From Hygrocybe punicea (lineage: Eukaryota > Basidiomycota > Agaricomycetes > Agaricales > Hygrophoraceae), in assembly GCA_963556145.1 (NCBI GenBank), contig OY744466.1, positions 3,534,001 through 3,598,000 on the forward strand: a stretch of 64,000 nt of DNA, in the 5' to 3' direction. Shown here piece by piece: positions 12,501 to 23,856 of the stretch. The position numbers and the translations under genes are program-made. The notes under the pieces were generated by a model that worked only from the letters and a program-made list of their open reading frames with translations, did not search any database and was not told the DNA's origin. Every line of letters starts with the position of its first letter. Within the stretch, counting starts at the first letter, position 1.

Positions 12501-13002
12501 TTGGCGCTAATAAGTCGACTTTGATCACAAATACATCTGGGGATGTGGGTCCCGGTCCGATACCACGACGACGACAAGTACAATGTCATGAGTATTGACG
12601 GCCCATTCGAAGTCTATGGTACGTTCTTGCAGCAATATTTAGCAGTTTGATATGTTGACATTGTCGGCTGTTGTTTATTCACAATCAGTACAACGGCCAG
12701 AAGCTTTCGACTTTGCCTCTGTTCGGGCTACCCTTATGTACATCGTGCCACTCTGCCTAGATTCAGATCCTTCCTTGATCTCATTTTCCTACCAAGGGGA
12801 AACGGAGACGACTGAGATAGACGACCCCGACAATTTCCGGTTCCGGACGGACCGTCAGGCGAGGCGAATGTGCGTTGCTATCAAGCACGCATTCGATGCG
12901 GATTACTCCTGGGAAGTGGTTGTGGCGGATGCCAATATATCGGCGTTGGTGAATAGAATACTGTTTTCGAGGTTTGTTGGGCTTGCCGGGCGTGGGCCGT
13001 GA
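9559..13002 (+). pseudogene. CHO2: Decayed phosphatidylethanolamine N-methyltransferase (CHO2)
   Basis: CHO2 methylates phosphatidylethanolamine to the monomethyl form with SAM in the ER membrane. Family segments appear in order: VEVVWGKT (about 9750), [78 protein letters not shown], then [15 protein letters not shown]. The second methyltransferase half gives FRSDAVLLCNLDLFR, SEQEQIFGRHFMKHYYY and EAFTNWKSIYDFSLCMTY. The tail gives DGPFEVY, RPEAFDFASVRATLM and VVVADANISALVNRIL. Breaks: the stretch after LPLEYNT (about 10250-10310) is scrambled; about 70-80 family residues are missing between 11620 and 11741; TGA at 11847-11849 replaces the second Trp of HWW; a one-base frameshift lies near 11955; another internal loss sits near 12545, where GMWVP runs into RYH. 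Several segments are still open, so decay may be fairly recent. I have not seen another copy in this window. Confidence 0.75.
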
Positions 13003-13136
13003 CATGTCTTGAAGCCGAGGCCTTTTACCATAACTAGTAATCAACTTGACTCAGACACAGACAACCGCACAAAAAACCATTTCTTTCTCAACCCAGACCT
13101 CATACACAATACTCACGAATCGCCCCGCCTTCACCC

Positions 13137-13967
13137 ATGAACAAAAATCAGTTTTACCTTTCGCAGTGTATCGAGTTGGCTTCGAAGGTAAATTCTTCTA
13201 TATTCTTCCACTAACTTATTCACGAAATTTGCGTATTAGTCCTCGATGACATTTACTCTGGGTGCTGTCATGGTCAAAGGCGGCAAAATTATTTCTACGG
13301 GCTACAATCATCATCGAACTCATTACGATGGTGCCGATATTCGGAGGCGCGGATATTCCAAGCCTCTTTCTATCCATGCTGAGATGGATGCCATCCGAAA
13401 CTTCACAGGCATGACACCTTCGTTCAAACAGCAGGTTCCAGGTACGAAAGGGTCATGTAGACGTAAACCAAAAGGTGAAGCACAACAGCTGCGGATCCTC
13501 AAAGGGAACATCGGCAACGAGAAGTGCCTTTTATAGTCCAACTCAATCGCCCAGAATCTCGGTAAACCGTTCATCCTTGGCCAAGAAGGATGTTACGAGA
13601 GTTTCTGAGAGTTGGATTCAGCAGGGCTCGACCAGGTGTTCGGAGCTCAGGGCCGACACGAAGCGGGACGCTCGACGGAAGGTGCGGCGAGCAAAGGGAG
13701 CGGATATATATGTCGCTCGTGTTACGAAAAACGGATTGGGTTGCTCAAAACCATGTTGGAGGTGGTGAGTATGTAACAATCAGTTAGCCTATGATGAACT
13801 AACCTTTCACCAGCTTGGAATGGTGCAGGTGGGCTGGTGTAAAACGGGTTTTTCACTGGGACGATGTGGAACAGGCATTCCTATGCGTGAAAGTAAATGA
13901 TGCCGGCGGAGATCACTACGAAACCCAGGTTGACATTCACCTTGGTAGCATGGTACATCATACCTGA
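13137..13967 (+). CDS. Zinc-dependent CMP/dCMP-deaminase-like protein
   Basis: The start at 13137 gives MNKNQFYLSQCIELASK. After an intron this continues SSMTFTLGAVMVKGGKII, then IHAEMDAIRNFTGM, which holds the catalytic HAE zinc motif. A variable basic middle follows (about 13440-13680); its splice or frame join is unclear, with one possible 50-base intron from about 13441. The second zinc motif is rebuilt by splicing: 'CCA TGT TGG AGG TG' plus 'C TTG' gives PCWRCLEWCRWAG. The end is VFHWDDVEQAFLCVKVNDA, with a stop at 13965-13967. HxE plus PCxxC places it in the cytidine/deoxycytidylate deaminase superfamily. Substrate (free nucleotide or tRNA) cannot be told. If the middle does not splice cleanly the gene would be broken; the intact zinc motifs argue against that. 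Confidence 0.7.
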
Positions 13968-14700
13968 ACCAAGTGGATTCTCTAAACTGACATAAAGAAA
14001 GGGTTGACGGATGGTACTAATCACCGGTGGGTTGTCGCCGTCAATTTCATCGCAACGATATCGGTTTAGCCAGGGTAAAACAAGCGACATCTTATCCCGT
14101 CATCAGCGCATCGGCACCAATGTAGAAGGGGTCACGATCTTCCGACATTCCCGCACAACAGTATGGCAACTCAGTGTTTGAGGAGTAAGACATCACATTG
14201 CAAAGTCTGTCATCTATTATCTGTTCCCCAGTAGTAACAAGATCACTTGGTCAAGGTTTGGCCCCTGCCAATATTTTATTGCCTCTTGAAGTAAAGTCGG
14301 CGCCACGCAATGGATCATTCCTGCCCGGACATTCCGTTCCGTATTTTTGTCTTAGTCAATATACTCTGTTGACGAGCTCCTGCACGGCTTTTGAGATTTT
14401 ACGCCGCCCAGCCTTACTGAATTTTTGTAAGGATCTTGTGCGGTAACTGTCTGCCAACTATTTTAAAATGGACTCTGGATGACACGCTACGGACATCGGG
14501 GTGATCTTGGAACATTTCACGGCTTTCGATGCGACGCGACATTCTAGAAAGACGCTGGCAGCAGAGTTGAATTCGCACTTTAGTTGAAAGCATGTCTAAG
14601 CCGCAAAGAGATATATTAATAATTATCGCCTCAAAAACAGCACGTAAGGAACTGACGAACCTCGGTGCAACAATTGAATAATCCAATACTTGAAAACATT
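13968..14700. other. Convergent 3' region, no gene seen
   Basis: About 730 bp between the 3' ends of the deaminase-like gene (plus) and the ALKBH6-like gene (minus). Frames of 70-96 codons occur on both strands, but none shows family motifs or usable splice sites. Probably untranslated regions and spacer. Confidence 0.5.
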
Positions 14701-15814
14701 TCAACGCCGGCCAAGTGATATCGAGCTCGCAACTTTTTCCACATCCCTGCAGGTCAAACTGTACCTTACTCCGCGCCTTAGAACACCTCCTTCCTCAAGT
14801 ACGCTTCTAACGTCTTGTCCAGATACCATCTTCCAATTAGCAATAGGCACCCCAAGACCCTCCAGAGTAGGTGCTTCTCCTTTATTCTCATGTATGACAG
14901 TGTCCTCTTCGACGCCCTGGATGCCGTGCAGGTGTGACGTGTACAATGTGGCAGTTGTGATAATCAGACTGCGAGGTTCCAGAAGAATTGAATGAACGGG
15001 GGTTGTGTCAATTGTTTTTCCTTCCCGAACTGCTAGAGCGGGATAGGAAGTGTCAGGGAGATACTGGTAATAATGAAATACGGCATGGGAGCCTAATGAG
15101 ATAGTGGCAACCGCGGGATAGTAGGAAGGTCCATCCTCATGCGGCTAGATTATGGGTAAAACAGAGAAAGCAACGGCAAAGAAGAACGGCATACCATAAT
15201 TCCTTGACCTGGTAGATACTGTGAAATCGGTTTTAGGTAAAGTTCGAGGGATCACAGGGAGCCTGCTTACTTCGTTGAGAATAACGTGATTTGGCTCTCC
15301 GTGAGGAGAGTGTTTGAATATACCCGATGCACGAAGGCGGGAAATTATGTTGGGACTCCAAAGCCGTCATCTCAGCCATATTCGCTCATAAGGCATGGGG
15401 ACTGACTAGGTGCTGATGATGGATGGCATGCTCTGGGCAAGCAAAACGTTCTTTGATGTGATCTCTCCTCCTACGGTTTGCGTGATTCATGAGAATACCG
15501 GGAGAACACTAGTGGAATATTTACACACCCCATAATTGCAACCTGAAAGCACAGTCAGGAACGTCGGAACTTCATAATAGACGATATTACACAAACCGAC
15601 GGTTCGCAAGGTGTTTCCACTTTTGTTGGGGTGTCTCATGAATCTCCATGAACGGAAGAATAAATATGTTCCTTTTCATCGTGTACAGCTGCACCCTTGA
15701 ACACACCTTGCGAATCAGGTAATCTTCTTCATCCTGGGTCACAAACTCGGGAAGGTAATATGCTTCACAGGTACCAGGGATGTGAAAATTAGAGAGATCC
15801 GTAATTAATTTCAT
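14701..15814 (-). CDS. ALKBH6-like Fe(II)/2-oxoglutarate dioxygenase
   Basis: The ATG at 15812-15814 gives MKLITDLSNFHIPGTCEAYY and then LPEFVTQDEEDYLIRK. After introns the protein continues [65 protein letters not shown], then SLGSHAVFHYYQYL. The iron ligands are seen as HxD in MPHEDGP and the distal His in YTSHLHGIQG. The 2-oxoglutarate Arg is in RRGVRYSLTCRDV near the C-terminus. The end is ISLGRR with a stop at 14701. The apparent stop in the third exon disappears when the GT..AG intron between ISTY and PNIISRL is removed. All landmarks of the AlkB-homologue-6 group are present. A nucleic-acid repair or demethylase role is likely by family, but the substrate is not known. Confidence 0.85.
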
Positions 15815-18800
15815 TCTTCTGCGAGGAGATTAATGACAATTAATTTCTGGGTTCATCATCGAGCGCACCTTCAAGTTGATGAATGAAAAAGGCTTTTGTT
15901 TGACGCGTTGTCTCCGCGTGACTGGCGCACGCCTACAAACCACGTCTCCCTTGATCCTCGTAGACCGCACTTGGTGCTAGTTCGTCTTGGCGATTTTAAA
16001 AACACCCTGAATGTTGGTTGCATTGACAGAACCGGCCGTTTTGGGTCACCGTATTTCGAATTGGCGGTGTGTAGCGTGAAAAATTATCTGATCCCGAGAC
16101 TAATACTACTTGTCGAGGCCATCGGAAGGTTCGGAACATCAATCGTCGATTCCCCCGCACAAAAAAAAAACAGTTAAATCGACGCAGACACGACTTTTTC
16201 ATTTCCCATAATGGCTGCCGTTACTCGTGTCCCCCTATACGGCCTAAGACATTATTTCTCACTTTTCACAGGTACTTACCGCTTCCCGAGGGGTCTGATG
16301 AACGTACCTCGGTCGAAAATCGCCGTACACGTGAAGATGGATTATTGTAGTGTCGGTGATCCCCTGACAAGGATGTTCTCTGCTTTCCGAGCCGTTTTTC
16401 GTGCATTTGTTGGCAATTTTCTTTCATTGTCTCCAACGAACCTCACTTGCATTCCCACAGATTGTTCTCCCAACTGAGGTGTTATCGCACACTAAAGGTA
16501 AAACGTCTACGTTCGCCCTAATCCTTGATTTAAACAGCTTCCCATCATTAGGTCACTCCTTTGTTCTCACGTCATTGTCAGATCCATCGAATGAACACGG
16601 TAAGCGGGAGATTTTATTGAATACTATTACAGTTGGTCCGCTCAGTGGGAACGCCCGTGGCGTCTTCATTCGGATTTCTATTTCCCCAAACAAGGCATTT
16701 CTGAACCTAGGGAGCGTCCCGGGCTCCTATTTCCTAGCCTTTTTGGAGTTGAGGAGCTTTCCCTTATTGATTCCGTATATTCACAGATGAGGTGGCACAT
16801 GTATTGGTGAATTGAACCGTCGACGTGCACAAAAATATCTATTCGCCATATTGTTAACTTATCTTGATGTTGAAGTTGAAGTTGACTCTTAGAATTTAAA
16901 CGCGTCAACCTCAAGAGGACAACCCCAGGGCTAGTGGTCAGACAACAGTAGACATGAATTTGCGTTACATCGACAACATATTGAGAAACAGGAGAACTTC
17001 TGGTTACTATACAATGAGACAACTTGGGATGCATCTGCAGGCTGCAGAAGCCCATGGACTGCACTAACCCCGACTACTTCTGTGCTGCACTTGAGGGGAA
17101 GGTGAGCGTGAGGGTTCTCTACCACGATAAATAATTCCCACTTACACTGAACTGTACACGCATGGAATTCCACGACGGTTGCAGTTACCACAAGAAGGGC
17201 GGGCATCATCACATTTGAGTTTACGCCCTGAGGTGCCAAGACGTTATTAAACCAACTAGCTTAAATTTCTGAAAAACCACAATCACCTCTACAGAACTGA
17301 CATGCGACGGGAGTCCTCTTGGGTACTCTTGCCGGTTGCAGTTCTGGGTCTTGTTCGTCACCGACGTGTGTCTGGGATAGGTGAGAAAAGATAAAGGGGA
17401 ACAAGGGGAAGGCACATACTAGAATAGGAGAGGAGGACATTGCTCAAGGTCTTGCTCAATGCAACAGAGCGGAAAATAAGGTGGATGACGGGGAAAAGAG
17501 CGAACGCGAACCTGACGCTTATATTGGTAAAACATCACCGAGTTGCACCGCTAAAAGTCGAGTTTGTAAATACGTGTTAAGGGAACGCGGTGAGCGGCCA
17601 AAATCAACCATCAGCGTCTCGGAATTAACGTGAAACTCGGACGGTGAATATTAATGACTTTATCGGGGAAAGGGGGTAATGACCGAAGCTTCAACGAGCG
17701 CCAGTTTTTGAGCCAGAAACTCGGGGCATAATGTATTCTAGATAAATTAACGTGGACCCTGGGTATGGCATGTCGATCGGAAAGAACGGCGACGGAGTTG
17801 CGTACCTCAACTTGGGAACGTTAACAGCCCACCTTGACTGTGATGTGACAGGTTGAACGACATGAAAAGGTAACAACAAGGCGGTGCGATAGTTCAGAAG
17901 TTCAGGAAATTTTGAGACGATAGCGGGTCACGCGCACGCCCAGGGTGAGGAAGCCATAATCGGCTCACGAGATAATCGAAAGTTTTGCTCCCATTCGCGA
18001 TAAGTCTACGAGATAAGCCCACCGTTACCGCGCAAATCTAGACGCGTCTTAAACATCCTGCGTGCAAAATGAAGTTTTGTGACAATTCTTACTGGCAGGA
18101 GACCGCACTATTGCCAGAAGGACCGCAAGTCCCACAATCCTGTGCATCAAAAAGACAAGCGATACTAGTGGTGTGAGACTACGTCCAAATTTTGCTGCTT
18201 TGATGTTTGAAGCCTGTGCCACGCGCGAGTTCAGTTGCAGCCAAAATACAAGCCGGGGACGGCCGTGGCTGCAGCTACCACGGTCCGTACTATTCTGTAT
18301 TGATGCGCGTCAGTTTCCAGACAAACGCCTCCGAGTCCAGATCTGTCGTATGAATCTAACTAGGTGTTTCCGCCTCCGTTTTGTTTGAGCACGAGCTGGA
18401 TACAATGCTGAGTGACACTGAGGACACTGAGAAGGTTTCCCGCCGTCACGGTCGTTCATCAGGGCGTACATCCTTCATTTTGCGGTGAAAATTATTTCTG
18501 GTGTGGTTCTTATTACCATTGCTTGGGATATCTCACCCGTCTATTTTCTTTTCTAGGGATACATAACTTCACAAAATCTGCCACTACGACCCTGTTCTTG
18601 CGGCACGTCACTGAAAACTCGACCAGTTCTGGGACCCCAGTCGGAAATGGTTTACTCCGGTGGACTGAAACCCGAGTAAGTACACCACCGAATCCTTTTC
18701 CTATATCAACTCTGCCAGGGACATCAACTTTTTAAAGTTCAAGCTGACCGCTCGAGGAATGTCATATGTGATCCAGTGAAATTAGTCAGTGTCATGCTTT

Positions 18801-21800
18801 TGCCTCTGCGAAGTCAACTGATCTATTCGGGATAGGCAACTCTGACCCCCCTCCTCCCCAGCAGTGGCTCCACGCGGTAGATGGTCCAGCCTAAGACAAC
18901 AAGGATACTAACCAAAATCGCTACAACAGTAGGCCACGCTTCCGGATTGTTTCCTCAACAGGCAAACCAGTAACAATCGATGGAATCGATCTCGCGGGAT
19001 GACGGTATACAAGCAAAATGTTGTACGGTACTTGTACCAAAAAAAAATCCGTAGAAGATCGGAAGCCGATCGCAACGGGGCCACTTTCAATGCCTTTGCG
19101 ATGGTGGACGCCATGCCACTCGGTGTGCCGAAACTGTGTTGCTTGATGAGGATGCAGAAATACTTGTCTCTGGCGGGGGTGAGGGTTACATTAGCTTGAG
19201 GAAATGATTTACGGATCACTAATAAATCATTTTACATATATTTAACGCGTGCAACCGACAATCACAATTAATTTCTGGATCTGGAAAGCAACCGTGGTCC
19301 TGTCGACCCAGGTTGCGCATCCTTTTTTTTTATTACAATTTTAACGCATCTTTTCTTCCTGTTCAGAGACACGTAAAGCCGCCCGACCATCGGGGTTATG
19401 GCCGTGCTGATGTCCTCGAGCACAACATGTTTCGAACCGTTTCCCATTAAGATTTTTCTTCCAGCAACTGTTTCCTCCCAATAAACAGATTTCATTGGCC
19501 GATATAGTCTATTCCTACCGCGCAACCGTGACAAGCAACACGTTACATACATACAATGAAACACTCACGTAAAAATTTCGCAGACAATATCATTTTAATC
19601 TCTGAACGCCAACGTCAGGACCCTTCGGGCTTCTACTGCCAGTGGTGCACAAGCGCTCAACTTGAAGTTTTTCCCTGAATCATTGGCGACGACGAGAAGC
19701 CGGCCTCGGGCTCGGTCACGATCCACTGCAGTTTCCTGCTCTCATTCGCACCCAAGCATAGTGCTACCGACGCTGCTGGGTCGTCCTCAAGAATTCAGTC
19801 AGGAGTTGGGCACGCGTTCGGGACCGGAAAATACGCCACGTGGATGACGATGAGATCGCGATCCTAAACACCTTCCTAATCAATGCGTCGAAGGCTGGGT
19901 AAAAATGAGGAACCTGAATAAAAATTGTACGTAAGTTTTTTATTTTTATTTTTCGCTATCAATTGCCTGGAGCCTCATTTCGAGGTGATAATCTACATCA
20001 GCCCAAATAATGCAGCAAACTCCACTCATCCCGCTGCGTTCCCTTTTCCTCTGGTTCCTTCCTTGGGCAAAGATAACCGCTACCAGAAGCTCCTTTTCGT
20101 CCTGCGAGGGCGTGTTTTCATAATACCAGCCAGTACTAGTAGCTGCCCTGGCAAGTCGTGATTCATTCATTGCTGGAATCCTCTATGGAAACCTGGGTTC
20201 TTCTGGACAACAAACCTGCCGCACGGTCTTGATCGATGCTTCTTTACAACGCAACTCAGCTGATAGGTACCGGAATGCCGCATTTGATGCGCCTCATTCC
20301 AAGGTGCAGTCGGAAGAAAAACGAGTCTACCTGAATGCACAACAATAAAAATGGTGTCGTACCTTCATGGAACCCACACTTCCCTACGTGCTTTCGATCT
20401 ACTTGGGCCTGAACTACTTCCTGATTCAGCCTTTTTCGGTTGGGTTGAAAGGTGAGTGCAACTTCGATGACCCCTTCAAGTCACCTACGTACTGTTGTCA
20501 GGGCGGTTGTTGAAAAAACACATTAATTTTGGCGGCATTATTGTAACGTCGATTGCTTCTTTCTTTCGCATGTTCAAGGATAACGCGTTTGATGCGTCTC
20601 TTTCAAGATATTAGGGCGAGGAACGTATACACGGTTATGGCACAACTCTACGATATCCCGTGGAGTCCGCATGTGTTCACCTCAGACGGACTTGGAATTC
20701 TACTCAATTAGACTCGCCAAATCCAACTTGGTGTATGTTGAAATGGGGGTCCAGATATCGGTATATCGATCAAGTGCTATTTCCCTCACTGTGGCGACCC
20801 CGATCCTTCGAAAGGCTGTACATTATTTTCTACATCTTTCGTACGCATGCTCTAGTGACACGTACGAATGCAAATACTTGACCTAACTCATTTCACTGCG
20901 TAGCGGGGCCATACCAAAACAGCGGTACTATGTTCCATGAGGGCGGTGTCCGCACTACCACACCAACTCGGACATTTCCACTTCGTGCAAACGAATATCT
21001 CACTTACGTAGGACCGAAATCGGCACTTACGGCAGCCTGGGCGTCCGGGCAAGATCGGTGACACCACCATGGCTTCGTCTTTTGTTGACCTTGGTTGTTC
21101 GATCAATCAACATCATGACTGTGATCTTGGTGCATGTCATCTTCCATATATCCACTTTGGCGATCATACAGAACTCATGCAGTGCGACTCCGGTCATCCA
21201 AGATAAAGCCGAACAAATCGTTACCGGGTGCTATCCTCAACTTCAGTTGTCGCGCATCTAGTCGCCTACCGAATTATATTTGTTCTATTAGAATTTTGCC
21301 AATCCCATTGTGGTGGTTTACACACAAATTCTCTTCCCCTGATTGGCAGAAAGGCGAAATCCGACATTTCTTCCTACAACCAGCCAAACAAGTCATTTAT
21401 CCACTCGGTTACACCATTCACATGGAATGCGGCCCTCAAACAATGGTCCCGAATTTTGATGGGGCCCGCAATTGCGTTTATGCCGTAGAGTCTTGGCTCT
21501 GGTCGGGGACTCGGATACAGCAAAGGCAGTGCAATTGGTCTGGCCGGTCAGGAACGAATCACCTGCACATATTTCGAAATAGGCTTTTTCTTTGTTCATT
21601 CAGGAGGGAACGATTATACTTACAAAAGTGCCGTGATATTCGTGTGCAGTTTCTTCTGACAATGCATGCAGGCACAGCATTCGGCGCAACTTGTTCAAAC
21701 GGACCGTACTGTTACGTTCGCACTGCTTTTCACGTTCCCATACAATAAATCACTTTCCTACACGCAGGTGCCCATGATCCAACGCCTTCGGGAGCCACCT

Positions 21801-22628
21801 CATTTCTAACCGATTGTTCGGTGACGGCCCCCGACCACAAAACAATCGTTCAGCATTTTGTTCGCATGTAATATTAGCCCAATACGGCGGCGTCAAGACC
21901 TCGGGCCAACTTTGACATTCATCTCACTTTCGCCCGCCTAGAGGCGAGCGCAACTTTTCACTTCGTGTCACTTACGTCGCTCTACCATTCGCAAGGGGTA
22001 AAGCACAGAGATATGTTACTTCCTGTGGCATCCATACGGAGTGTAACGACGATGGGTCTGTGTGACGGAGAATCGAGGATGCCCTCCTATTATGATTATC
22101 CAGCTTCGGATGGACTCAGACTCGGAGACCCCTCGAACTATCTTTGGCATTATTCTCGTTGTTTTACCGTCAGTAAACGTTGTTGCAGTATTGGTCTTTC
22201 CTATCACTAAATCACCTTCCCACTCCCCATCCGCTGAATCTGCAAAAGTTCCACCCGTTGGCAGAAGTGGAGCTACCCCATTTCGGGAACCCCGTTCATT
22301 AGCCGAAAGATCATAATATTTGATATGAATATGCCGCAACAGCTAAATAACGACGATGCAGCGTTGCCGATGAGTCCAGCGGTGTTCATTCTTATGACCG
22401 TGCTGGGCTTTTTTAACTCCATATGTCCAATTGGCCCCCTTGGTTTGCATGCCAGTGTTAACTGCCCTCGGAGAATCGCCTACCTACTGGGCGAATCTAC
22501 CGTTGGTCTCTCGCACACGCACCCAGCTGACACCTGCCAGGCTGTGTGCCTCACAGCTCCCCGCAAAATTTTTTCACAAGTACTCCAGTGACTCCCTCGT
22601 AATGGATGGCGGGGTTTTTTTTTTTTTT
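15815..22628. other. 6.8-kb region without a convincing gene
   Basis: Many short overlapping frames on both strands, none longer than about 205 codons (21134-21748 plus). I looked for reverse transcriptase, integrase, transposase and helicase motifs and long terminal repeats and found none I could support. Two places look weakly exon-like: 16211-16790 (splice-site-like junctions between short open segments such as GHSFVLTSLSDPSNEHG) and 20353-20520 (an open segment containing AFDLLGPELLPDSAFFGW, followed by a good donor). Neither extends into a recognisable protein. Best read as old decayed sequence or non-coding DNA. Confidence 0.45.
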
Positions 22629-23175
22629 CCAGCTTGCATAGGACCTTGTACGTTTTCTGGCACGAACCATCTGTGCTGGTGCCGAAGTCCTGTATGCTTT
22701 TTTCTCGTTCATGTCGCCACCTCCCTTCGCCCTTCTTCATGCGTACAACACCAACTCACCCTCGTTCCGAGTCGTCGAAAAGGACCATCTCGGTTTACAT
22801 ATGATGTACTTCTGACGGAGGCATGATGTGGCAGGACTTAGGGGGGTCAACTGGTTTTTTTTTTTGCCGGCTGGCACATGTTGCGAGCACGTCGCGCTTC
22901 CCCAGCTTGCATAGGACCTTGAACGTTTTCTGGCACGAACCATCTGTGCTGGTGCCGAAGTCCTGTATGCTTTTTTCTCGTTCATGTCGCCACCTCCCTT
23001 CGCCCTTCTTCATCATGCGTACAACACCAACTCACCCTCGTTCCGAGTCGTCGAAAAGGACCATCTCGGTTCCCATATGTACTTCTGACGGAGGCATGAT
23101 GTGGCAGGACTTAGGGGGGGATGGGGGGCCAACTGGTTTTTTTTTTCGCCGGCTGGCACATGTTGCGAGCCCTGG
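22629..23175. repeat. Two-copy tandem repeat, unit about 275 bp
   Basis: Copy A runs about 22629-22890 and copy B about 22902-23173, starting with the shared string agcttgcatagg and ending with ggctggcacatgttgcgagc. The offset is 273 bases at the left end and 282 at the right, because of small indels: a cat insertion, a G-run difference, and length differences in a poly-T tract. Otherwise the copies look nearly identical by eye. On the minus strand each unit contains an open stretch reading VHMGTEMVLFDDSER in copy B, followed by a donor-like gtgagt. It might therefore be a duplicated exon, but I cannot place it in a gene. Confidence 0.85.
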
Positions 23176-23856
23176 TCTTTCAAGTCGCATTTCCGCAACA
23201 ACAAAGTTTCTTGCCGTCTGCGACATCATTATTACCATTCCTTTCCAACCGCACGACTGCCACACCGAAATCGCGGTTTCATGAAGATGTATAAAAGAAA
23301 GATGCTGCGGCTCTGTTATCCTGCTGTTCCCTCCAGAAAACTTTGTTTCTTCTAATGCACTTGAAATGAAGGTCGTGGACCCTTCTTACATGGACCCTTC
23401 TTACTGTCACCGCTACGTTATGGTGAACTGCGCTGTCTACTCCCACCGAAATTGTCGTTCCTTTTCACCTCGACACAAAAACAAAGCTGCGGCGCCGTGC
23501 TCACTCGGTATGAAGAGCCAGATATTTCGTTTCTCTCCACACAGCGACAGCGCATCGTGAAGAGCCGCTTCCCGACCATAATAGATCTTTCTCATGACTA
23601 TACACTAGATCGACGAGGGGTTGTGATAACGTTGGATTATATTTGTAAGAAACATGAGGGGTGGTAGTACTAGTGTTGTAAACAAAACAAATTACAGATT
23701 TTGCATTCCAAAAAAGAAAGAAAAAGAAAGAAAGAAAAAAAAGGAGAAATCCTTGTGTATATATATGCAGAACAGAAGAGGAGAGAGAGGGAGGGGAGAC
23801 AAGAAAAATAGGGGAAGGATTCAAACAAAAACCATAGCCTCTCCCCAGCCCCCCCT
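23176..23856. repeat. Spacer with purine-rich low-complexity tract
   Basis: At about 23708-23745 the plus strand is an almost pure A/G tract (aaag and aaaag units) followed by an AG-rich stretch to about 23820. At 23377-23406 a 15-base unit (ggacccttcttac plus 2) is duplicated in tandem. This region is downstream of the serine-rich gene on the minus strand, so part of it is probably its 3' untranslated region. Confidence 0.55.

Noticed and set aside
13740..13830. Apparent loss of the second zinc Cys (PCWRW) in the deaminase-like gene
   Set aside because: The intron starting gtgagt rebuilds PCWRC at the splice junction.
15380..15450. Apparent in-frame stop in the ALKBH6-like gene
   Set aside because: It lies in a GT..AG intron whose removal gives the conserved ISTYPNIISRL.
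15838..19278. 15-base string acaattaatttctgg present at about 15838 and 19264
   Set aside because: Too short and AT-rich to claim as a repeat or transposon end; flanks do not match.
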